From Burkholderiales bacterium (GTDB lineage Bacteria; Pseudomonadota; Gammaproteobacteria; Burkholderiales; Usitatibacteraceae), in assembly GCA_017880705.1 (NCBI GenBank), contig JADGRS010000245.1, positions 1 through 5,413 on the forward strand: a stretch of DNA of 5,413 bases, read 5' to 3'. The notes beneath the pieces were generated by a model. The model worked only from the letters and a program-made list of their open reading frames with translations, did not search any database and was not told the origin of the DNA. Of this stretch, positions 1-5,413 are shown in pieces (positions within the stretch are counted from its first letter, which is position 1; each line of letters begins with the position of its first letter). The position numbers were made by a program, and so were the translations under genes.

Positions 1-1
1 C

Positions 2-2449
2 GTGCTGCCGGTGGTGTTCGAAAGCCAGGTGAAGGGCGTGCTCGAGCTCGCGTCGTTCGAAGGCTTCAGCGAGATCCACCAGGCGTTCCTCGACCAGCTG
101 ACGGAATCGATCGGCATCGTCATCAACACGATCGAGGCGAACACGCGCACGGAAGACCTCCTCACGCAGTCGCAGACGCTCGCTCAGGAATTGCAGAGCC
201 GCCAGGAAGAGCTGCAGACGACGAACCAGGAGCTGCAGGAGAAAGCGCGGCTCCTCGCCCACCAGAACCAGGAGGTGGAGCGCAAGAACGCGGAAGTGGA
301 GCAGGCGCGCCAGGCCCTCGAGGAAAAGGCGCGGCAGCTCGCCCTCACGTCGAAGTACAAGTCCGAGTTCCTCGCGAACATGTCGCACGAATTGCGCACG
401 CCGTTGAACTCGCTGCTCATCCTCTCGGACCAGCTGTCGGGCAACTCCGAGGGCAACCTCACCTCGAAGCAGGTGGAATTCGCGCGCACCATCCACTCCT
501 CGGGCAACGACCTGCTGATGCTCATCAACGACATCCTCGACCTGTCGAAGATCGAGTCGGGAACCGTCGCGGTGGATGTCGGCGAGGTTCGCCTCGACGA
601 GCTGCGGCGCTTCGTCGAGCGCACCTTCCGCCACGTCGCGGAAACGAAGGGCCTGCATTTCGACATTCGCATGGACCCGGCGCTGCCCAAGTCGATCTCC
701 ACCGACGCCAAGCGCCTGCAGCAGATCCTGCGCAACCTGCTCTCCAACGCGTTCAAGTTCACGCACAGGGGCGACGTCAATCTCGTCATTCGCCCGGCTT
801 CCGCCGGCTGGAGCGCGGACAACGAGGACCTCAATCGCGCGGCCGACGTGCTCGAATTCTCGGTGACGGACACCGGCATCGGCATCCCCACGGACAAGCA
901 GCAGATCATCTTCGAGGCGTTCCAGCAGGCCGACGGCTCGACCAGCCGCAAGTACGGCGGAACGGGCCTGGGCCTTGCGATCAGCCGCGAGCTTTCGCGC
1001 CTGCTGCGCGGGGAGATCCGCCTGGTGAGCGCTCCGCAGAAGGGCAGCGTCTTCTCGCTGTACCTGCCGCAGGCATTCCCGCCGTCGCGAGTGGCGAGGA
1101 AGTCGAGCGATGCCGCCGCGGTGGCGAGCGCGGCGATCGAGGCCGCACGCGTCGCCGCCGATCACCGCGGCGACAAGCATCCCTTGGTCGCCGATGCCGC
1201 AAGCGTCGAGGCCGCGGCGATTCCCTCGATCATGGTGAACGAGGCGGACGACGATCGCGAGTCGGTGCATCCCGGAGACCGCTCGGTGCTGATCGTCGAG
1301 AACGACCTCGCCTTCGCGCGGGTGCTACTCGAGTCCGCGCGCGAGCGCGGCCTCAAGGGCGTCGTCACCTCCCAGGGCACGGCGGCGCTCACGATGGTGA
1401 ACGAGCTGCAGCCCGCGGCGATCATGCTCGACATCTTCCTGCCGGACATCGAGGGCTGGAGAGTGCTGTCGCGCCTGAAGAACGATCTCGCCACGCGGCA
1501 CATCCCGGTCCACGTGATCTCGACCGAAGAGGCGCGCGATCGCGCGCTCGATTCGGGCGCGCGCCGCTTCATCGCGAAGCCGATCCAGAGCCGCAAGGCC
1601 GTCGACGACGTCCTCGAGGAGATCTACGACTACATCTCGAGCGACCTTCGAAGGCTCCTCGTGGTCGAGCCCGATGCGATGCGGCTCGCGGCGATTCGCC
1701 AATGCCTCGCGGGACTCGAGCGCGTCGAGATGATCTGCGAAAGCGACGGGCCGAGCGCGGCGCGGCTGCTGCGCGACGGCAAGCTCGACTGCGCGATCGT
1801 GAACCCGGACACTCCACGGCTCGATCTCGCGGAGGTGATCGGCGAGATCCGCGAGAGCAAGGAGTCGCCGCCGCCGGTCATCGCCTACGGGCGCAAGACG
1901 GCGGCCTCCGTCGGCGCGGCAAGCGTCACCGCGCTGGAACGCATCCCCGGCGTGCACGAAGTCCACTCGATCGAGCGGCTGCTCGACGAGGTGGTGCTCG
2001 CGTTGCACATGGATGTGTCGCGCGTGAAGGACGAGCATCGCAAGGTGCTCGACGACATCTACGGGTCCACCAAGGCCCTTTCGGGCCGGCGGGTGCTCAT
2101 CGTCGACGACGACATCCGCAACATCTTCGCGCTTTCGTCGGTGCTCGAGGACTACGGGATGGAGATCAGGACGGCCGACAACGGCCGCGAGGCGATCAAC
2201 ATCGCGCAGAAGGGCGACCTCGACGTGATCCTTATGGACATCATGATGCCGGAGATGGACGGGCTCGAGACGATGAAGGAGATCCGCAAGATCCCCGCAT
2301 GCAAGGACCTGCCGATCGTCGCCGTCACCGCGAAGGCGATGAAGGGCGACCGCGAGCGCTGCATCGAGGCGGGCGCGTGGGACTACCTCTCGAAACCGGT
2401 GGACCGTGAACAGCTGCTGAGCGTGCTGAAGGCATGGCTGCAACGCTGA
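2..2449 (+). CDS. Hybrid sensor histidine kinase with three receiver domains (5'-truncated by window edge)
   Basis: This is the C-terminal 815 residues of a large hybrid kinase. The reading frame is open from the first base, so the GTG at base 2 is an internal Val codon and the true start lies outside. Residues 1-45 look like the end of a GAF-like sensor domain. Residues 46-118 form a Gln/Glu/Leu-rich coiled coil. HisKA follows with the H-box SHELRTPLNS (phospho-acceptor His129), then HATPase_c with N249, the DTGIGIP G1 box (D290), an F box (F304) and the GGTGLGLAIS G2 box. An Ala-rich linker (about 363-426) leads to three receivers. REC1 (428-542) has D477, S507 and K526, but Asn434 in the acidic pair. 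REC2 (about 551-670) is degenerate, with Asn601 at the acceptor site. REC3 (697-813) is canonical, with D702/D703, D746, T776 and K798. By family knowledge it autophosphorylates on His and passes phosphate to an internal or partner Asp. No membrane segment, Hpt or output domain is visible. It resembles the multi-HAMP/GAF hybrid kinase type, but that part would lie upstream and is not seen. Confidence 0.95.
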   Translation: MLPVVFESQVKGVLELASFEGFSEIHQAFLDQLTESIGIVINTIEANTRTEDLLTQSQTLAQELQSRQEELQTTNQELQEKARLLAHQNQEVERKNAEVEQARQALEEKARQLALTSKYKSEFLANMSHELRTPLNSLLILSDQLSGNSEGNLTSKQVEFARTIHSSGNDLLMLINDILDLSKIESGTVAVDVGEVRLDELRRFVERTFRHVAETKGLHFDIRMDPALPKSISTDAKRLQQILRNLLSNAFKFTHRGDVNLVIRPASAGWSADNEDLNRAADVLEFSVTDTGIGIPTDKQQIIFEAFQQADGSTSRKYGGTGLGLAISRELSRLLRGEIRLVSAPQKGSVFSLYLPQAFPPSRVARKSSDAAAVASAAIEAARVAADHRGDKHPLVADAASVEAAAIPSIMVNEADDDRESVHPGDRSVLIVENDLAFARVLLESARERGLKGVVTSQGTAALTMVNELQPAAIMLDIFLPDIEGWRVLSRLKNDLATRHIPVHVISTEEARDRALDSGARRFIAKPIQSRKAVDDVLEEIYDYISSDLRRLLVVEPDAMRLAAIRQCLAGLERVEMICESDGPSAARLLRDGKLDCAIVNPDTPRLDLAEVIGEIRESKESPPPVIAYGRKTAASVGAASVTALERIPGVHEVHSIERLLDEVVLALHMDVSRVKDEHRKVLDDIYGSTKALSGRRVLIVDDDIRNIFALSSVLEDYGMEIRTADNGREAINIAQKGDLDVILMDIMMPEMDGLETMKEIRKIPACKDLPIVAVTAKAMKGDRERCIEAGAWDYLSKPVDREQLLSVLKAWLQR

Positions 2450-2453
2450 GGCC

Positions 2454-2458
2454 GGAGG
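2454..2458 (+). promoter_or_regulatory. Ribosome binding site of the second hybrid kinase
   Basis: GGAGG lies 8 bases before the ATG at 2467, inside the 17-base gap after the upstream stop codon. It decides the start. The alternative in-frame ATG at 2434, inside the upstream gene, has only a weak AAGG before it and would add an 11-residue tail before the Met without domain content. The tight spacing suggests translation in one operon with the preceding kinase. Confidence 0.7.
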
Positions 2459-2466
2459 CCGGAGAC

Positions 2467-4638
2467 ATGAGCGCGCAAGCTCCCGTCGCGGGACCTGCGG
2501 GGCAAGCGGCGCTCATTGGGCCCGCGGCGTCCGATCGCTCGAACATCCTTATCGTCGACGACCGGCTCGACAAGCGCGTGGTGTTCCGCACGGTCCTCGA
2601 GGAGCTCGACCAGAACATCATCACGGCGTCCTCGGGCGAGGAGGCGCTGCGCTGGCTCCTCGAAAACGAGTGCGCCGTGATCCTCCTCGACGTCAACATG
2701 CCGGGCATGGATGGGCTCGAGACCGCGGAGCTCATTCGCGCGCGGCGCAAGTCCGCGCACACGCCCATCATATTCATCACCGCCTTCTCCGACGAGATGC
2801 ACACCGCGCGCGGCTATTCGCTCGGCGCGGTCGACTACATCCTCTCGCCCGTGGTGCCCAACATCCTGCGCAGCAAGGTGAAGGCGCTGGTCCAGCTGCA
2901 TCGCCTCAACGCGGAGCTCAAGAGACGCTCGGACGAGCGGGTCGCGCTGGTGAAGGAGCAGGCGGCGCGCTCGGTCGCCGAGGAGTCGCACCGCCGCGCG
3001 ATCTTCCTCGCCGAAGCGAGCCAGGTCATGGCGAGCTCGCTCGACGTCGACACCATCCTCAAGGGTGCCGCGGGGCTGGTGGTCCCGTACATGGGCGACT
3101 ACGGCGCGATTGTCCTCGTCAACGACGACGGCAGCGTGCGTGCGCAATGCAGTTCGAAAGTGGCCGGCTGGGAGCAGTATCTCGCCACCAACCACGAGGC
3201 CTTCGAGGCGATGCTTGCGCGGTTCCGGGCGGATGTCATCGAGAAGGGCGCGCACGAGATTTGCGATCGCCTCACGCCGCCGCCGGTCGACGGCGACGCC
3301 GTCGACGATGCGCCCCCCGGCGAGATCCATGCCTTCCCGCTGGTCACGCGCGGCAAGGCGCGCGGGGCGCTGCTGCTCGCGTTGGGCCCGTCCGCCCGTC
3401 GGCTCGCCGGGGCCGATCTCGCGCTTGCCGACAGCCTCGCCGGGCGCGCCGCGAGCGCGCTCGACAACTGCCTCCTGTATGAGGAAATCCAGCGCGCGGA
3501 CCGGCGCAAGAACGAGTTCCTCGCGACGCTCTCCCACGAGCTTCGCAATCCGCTCGCGCCGATGCGCGCGGCGCTGCACATGCTGCGCTCGCAGGCGGTC
3601 GACCCCGAGCGCACCCGCACGCTCCTCCAGACGATGGACCGCCAGGTCCTGCAGATGACGCGGCTCGTGGAGGACCTGCTCGACATCTCGCGCATCACGC
3701 GGGGGGCGATCGAGCTGCGCCGCGAGTCACTTGACGTCAGCTCGGAGGTTCGCAACGCCGTCGAGTCATGCCAGGGCCAGCTCGAGATCGGGCGCCACCG
3801 GCTCGTGGTGACGCTTCCCGCGGAGCCACTCGAGGTGTTCGCGGACCGCGTGCGCCTGCAGCAGATCCTCGAGAATGTGATCCTCAACGCGGCGAAATAC
3901 ACCGAGCCCGGTGGCCGCATCGAGGTCTGCGCGGAAGGAGACCTCTCCAACGTGGTGATCCGCGTGCGCGACAACGGCATCGGAATCGCGCCGGACAAGC
4001 TGCTGCAGGTGTGGGACCTCTTCGTGCAGGGGGACGAATCGCCCGAGCGAATCCGCAAGGGGCTGGGCATCGGCCTCGCGTTGGTGAAGGACCTCGTGCG
4101 TCGTCACGGCGGCACGGTCGAAGCGGCGAGCGACGGGCTGGGCACGGGAAGCACCTTCACAATCCGGCTGCCGCGCGCGACAAGCGACGCCGTGCCAACG
4201 GCTGCGCCGGCGCAATCCTGCGCCGTGGCGCAAGCGGCCGGGCCGATGCGGGTTCTCATCGTCGACGACAACCTCGACGCCGCCGAGACTCTCGCGATGA
4301 TGCTCGCCCTGCTCGGACAGGACACCCGGCAGGCGCACGAAGGCGACGGCGCCCTGAAGGCCGCCGTCGAGTACCGGCCCGAGCTCGTCTTCATGGATAT
4401 CGGCCTGCCGGGCCTCTCGGGCCACGAGATCGCGAGCCGCATGCGCCGCGACCTCGGCATGACCGAGACCTACATCGTCGCGCTCAGCGGATACGGCACC
4501 GAGGAAGACCGGCGCAAGTCGCTCCGCGCGGGCTTCGACAGCCATCTCGTGAAGCCGCTCGATCCCACCGCGCTGCCGGGCATTCTCGCCGCGGCGGAGC
4601 GCCGCGGGCGCGCGCCGGCCGGCGCGCCAATGCTATGA
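2467..4638 (+). CDS. Soluble hybrid histidine kinase/response regulator (REC-GAF-HisKA-HATPase_c-REC)
   Basis: This complete 723-residue protein has no signal peptide or membrane segment, so it should be cytoplasmic. The N-terminal receiver (about 26-140) has D31/D32, acceptor D75 in VILLDVNMPGMDG and T105, but Ser127 where receivers normally have Lys (YILSPVVPN). I recall this SPVVP/TPVVP form from a subfamily of such receivers, so it may be a normal variant. A short helical linker leads to a GAF-like domain (about 179-338), ligand unknown. HisKA has His357 in LSHELRNPLAP. HATPase_c has N474, D502 in DNGIGIA and the G2 box GLGIGLAL from G532. An Ala/Pro linker precedes a C-terminal receiver (597-712) with D600/D601, acceptor D644, S674 and K696. 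The architecture suggests it takes phosphate from another kinase (probably the upstream gene product) on its N-terminal receiver and in turn controls its own kinase core. No DNA-binding or Hpt domain is present. An alternative start at 2434 would give 734 residues and overlap the upstream gene; I prefer 2467 because of its Shine-Dalgarno. The gene ends in ATG CTA TGA, which overlaps a promoter-like element. Confidence 0.94.
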   Translation: MSAQAPVAGPAGQAALIGPAASDRSNILIVDDRLDKRVVFRTVLEELDQNIITASSGEEALRWLLENECAVILLDVNMPGMDGLETAELIRARRKSAHTPIIFITAFSDEMHTARGYSLGAVDYILSPVVPNILRSKVKALVQLHRLNAELKRRSDERVALVKEQAARSVAEESHRRAIFLAEASQVMASSLDVDTILKGAAGLVVPYMGDYGAIVLVNDDGSVRAQCSSKVAGWEQYLATNHEAFEAMLARFRADVIEKGAHEICDRLTPPPVDGDAVDDAPPGEIHAFPLVTRGKARGALLLALGPSARRLAGADLALADSLAGRAASALDNCLLYEEIQRADRRKNEFLATLSHELRNPLAPMRAALHMLRSQAVDPERTRTLLQTMDRQVLQMTRLVEDLLDISRITRGAIELRRESLDVSSEVRNAVESCQGQLEIGRHRLVVTLPAEPLEVFADRVRLQQILENVILNAAKYTEPGGRIEVCAEGDLSNVVIRVRDNGIGIAPDKLLQVWDLFVQGDESPERIRKGLGIGLALVKDLVRRHGGTVEAASDGLGTGSTFTIRLPRATSDAVPTAAPAQSCAVAQAAGPMRVLIVDDNLDAAETLAMMLALLGQDTRQAHEGDGALKAAVEYRPELVFMDIGLPGLSGHEIASRMRRDLGMTETYIVALSGYGTEEDRRKSLRAGFDSHLVKPLDPTALPGILAAAERRGRAPAGAPML

Positions 4639-4639
4639 T
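4631..4639 (+). promoter_or_regulatory. Putative extended -10 promoter for thrS
   Basis: TGCTATGAT fits a sigma-70 extended -10 element (TGn plus TATAAT with one mismatch). It overlaps the last codons and stop of the kinase gene. There is no recognisable TTGACA-like -35 at 16-18 bases upstream; that stretch is GC-only. This is expected to be tolerable for an extended -10 promoter. The predicted start of transcription is near 4645-4647, giving a leader of about 166 bases before thrS. This is inference from motif match only. Confidence 0.5.
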
Positions 4640-4763
4640 GACCGCCTGGAGTTCACGCCAAGCGCGCGGCTGCGAAAGGGCCCCGGTTATGAGACCGCCA
4701 ACTAGGAACTTTTCTGGAGGAAACCGGTAGACGGGTGCGCCTGCGTCAGCGAATCGACGAAAG

Positions 4764-4790
4764 AAAGCGCGGCTCGTCCGCGCTTTTGCA
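4764..4790 (+). terminator. Rho-independent terminator-like hairpin before thrS
   Basis: AAAGCGCGG (4764-4772) pairs perfectly with CCGCGCTTT (4778-4786) around a 5-base loop CTCGT. The stem is 9 bp, extendable by a G-U pair (4763/4787), and is followed by an interrupted T-rich tail (TTTTGCATTTC). It ends only about 25 bases before the thrS ATG. It may terminate the two-kinase operon, act as an attenuator in the thrS leader, or both. The T tract is short, so termination efficiency is uncertain. Confidence 0.6.
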
Positions 4791-4799
4791 TTTCTGAAT

Positions 4800-4805
4800 G
4801 GAAAG
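4800..4805 (+). promoter_or_regulatory. Probable thrS ribosome binding site
   Basis: GGAAAG lies 6 bases before the ATG at 4812. It is a moderate, not strong, match to the anti-Shine-Dalgarno. It supports the 4812 start, which also matches the N-terminus expected for ThrS. It sits 13 bases after the right arm of the terminator-like hairpin, so it stays exposed when that hairpin forms. Confidence 0.5.
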
Positions 4806-4811
4806 ACGAAC

Positions 4812-5413
4812 ATGGTCGCCATCACCCTGCCGGACGGATCGGTCCGGCAATATGAGAAACCCGTCACGGTCGGCGAGGTTGCCTCGTCCATCGGGCCGGG
4901 GCTCGCGAAGGCCGCGCTTGGCGGCAAGGTCGACGGCAAGCTCGTCGACACCAGCCACAGGATCGGGAGCGACGCGAAGGTCGCGATCGTCACGGATAGG
5001 GATCCCGAGGGGCTCGAGCTCATCCGCCACTCGACGGCGCACCTGCTCGCCTATGCGGTGAAGGAGCTCTTCCCCGACGCGCAGGTGACCATCGGCCCGG
5101 TGATCGAGAACGGCTTCTACTACGACTTCGCGTACAAGCGCCCTTTCACGCCCGAGGACCTCGCCGCGATCGAGAAGCGCATGGGCGAGCTCGCGAAGAA
5201 GGATTTTCCGGTGAAGCGTGAGGAGTGGAAGCGCGACGACGCGGTGAAGTTCTTCTACGACATCGGCGAGAAGTACAAGGCCGAGATCATCGGCGCGATC
5301 CCGTCGGACCAGGACATCAGCCTCTATCGAGAAGGCGACTTCATCGACCTGTGCCGCGGTCCGCACGTGCCTTCGACCGGCAAGCTCAAGGTGTTCAAGC
5401 TGATGAAGGTGGC
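4812..5413 (+). CDS. thrS: Threonine--tRNA ligase, N-terminal part (3'-truncated by window edge)
   Basis: The first 200 codons plus two bases of threonyl-tRNA synthetase, out of roughly 640 residues usual for the family. The enzyme charges tRNA-Thr with threonine in the cytoplasm and edits mischarged Ser-tRNA-Thr. Residues 1-62 are the TGS domain, starting [10 protein letters not shown], close in pattern to E. coli MPVITLPDGS. The editing domain follows, with the HxxxH motif at H73 and H77, the [13 protein letters not shown] stretch (94-106), and the CRGPH motif with C181 and H185. These correspond to the four E. coli editing-site residues H73, H77, C182 and H186. The catalytic core and anticodon-binding domain lie beyond the window. 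The start is fixed by length agreement with the E. coli N-terminus. In many proteobacteria infC, rpmI, rplT and pheST follow; that cannot be seen here. Confidence 0.97.
   Translation, partial: MVAITLPDGSVRQYEKPVTVGEVASSIGPGLAKAALGGKVDGKLVDTSHRIGSDAKVAIVTDRDPEGLELIRHSTAHLLAYAVKELFPDAQVTIGPVIENGFYYDFAYKRPFTPEDLAAIEKRMGELAKKDFPVKREEWKRDDAVKFFYDIGEKYKAEIIGAIPSDQDISLYREGDFIDLCRGPHVPSTGKLKVFKLMKV

Larger units (their letters stand above)
4646..4811 (+). promoter_or_regulatory. Putative 5' leader of thrS, possibly regulatory RNA
   Basis: This is the non-coding gap between the kinase and thrS, with no tRNA recognisable. It is visibly less GC-rich than its neighbours around 4700-4724. Possible pairings by eye include CCGGTT (4683-4688) with AACCGG (4722-4727). 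That competes with CGGT (4684-4687) pairing to ACCG (4694-4697). A strong terminator-like hairpin lies at 4764-4786. AAGCGCG at 4660-4666 repeats the left arm of that hairpin (4765-4771) and could pair with its right arm instead, as an anti-terminator would. ThrS is autoregulated through its leader in E. coli, but this sequence does not visibly match that leader, and I recognise no known riboswitch class. It could also just be a spacer holding the kinase operon terminator. Confidence 0.35.

Noticed and set aside
712..729. An 18-base stretch identical to 3852-3869 in the second kinase, as a possible repeat
   Set aside because: Both encode the conserved RLQQIL segment of the HATPase N-box; shared function and codon preference explain it, and the flanks diverge.
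1325..3579. Long open frames on the minus strand (for example 1325-2443 and 2383-3579), and others opposite the kinases and thrS
   Set aside because: They are antisense to genes with full domain motifs, are Arg/Ala/Asp-rich as expected of shadow frames in GC-rich DNA, and show no recognisable domain.
4705..4711. GGAACTT, a perfect match to a sigma-E (RpoE-type) -35 element
   Set aside because: No matching -10 (TCTGA/TCAAA or CGTC-like) is present 16-17 bases downstream; likely chance or part of a leader hairpin.
3768..4730. A 320-residue + strand frame overlapping the second kinase
   Set aside because: It is an Arg/Ala/Gly-rich out-of-frame reading of a gene with intact kinase motifs; only its end passes into the thrS leader.
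4735..4797. GTG-started 20-codon Arg-rich frame running through the terminator-like hairpin
   Set aside because: The nearest GGAGG (4716-4720) is 14 bases away, too far for a good start, and the peptide composition is that of random GC-rich sequence.
4639..4811. Possible tRNA gene between the kinase and thrS
   Set aside because: No acceptor stem pairing, TTCGA-like T-loop or CCA end in a consistent cloverleaf could be found.
4798..5061. Frame starting at ATG 4798 as an alternative gene start before thrS
   Set aside because: It is out of frame with thrS and Arg/Ser-rich; the frame from 4812 gives all ThrS motifs.

Overview
The window is GC-rich bacterial DNA with mostly G or C at third codon positions, and almost all of it reads on the + strand. 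The start of a threonyl-tRNA synthetase at the right edge resembles betaproteobacterial ThrS in recalled sequence style (for example the [13 protein letters not shown] stretch after the CRGPH motif). I therefore infer a betaproteobacterium (Burkholderiales or a relative), with moderate confidence. Nothing suggests a mobile element, phage or CRISPR array.

Layout. Bases 2-2449 are the 3' part of a very large hybrid sensor histidine kinase: end of a GAF-like domain, long coiled coil, HisKA, HATPase_c, then three receiver domains. Its N-terminal sensory part lies upstream of the window. After a 17-base gap containing a good Shine-Dalgarno, bases 2467-4638 encode a complete second soluble hybrid kinase: receiver, GAF, HisKA, HATPase_c, receiver. 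Bases 4639-4811 are non-coding and look like the promoter and 5' leader of the next gene: an extended -10 overlapping the kinase stop codon, possible leader hairpins, and a terminator-like hairpin about 25 bases before the next start. Bases 4812-5413 are the first 200 codons of thrS, cut by the window edge.

How the genes work together. The two kinase genes look like one operon encoding a phosphorelay or kinase network. Between them they carry two kinase cores and five receivers, but the window contains no Hpt domain, DNA-binding domain or enzymatic output domain. The effector must be encoded elsewhere, or the proteins signal by protein-protein contact. Several receivers have altered active sites. 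The middle receiver of the first protein has lost every key catalytic residue, the first has Asn in the metal-binding acidic pair, and the N-terminal receiver of the second lacks the conserved Lys. thrS is a housekeeping gene, probably transcribed from its own promoter and unrelated in function to the kinases.

The points most worth a second look are the possible attenuator-type leader of thrS and the pattern of degenerate receivers. I see no clear evidence of a wholly new system; the kinase architectures are of known types.
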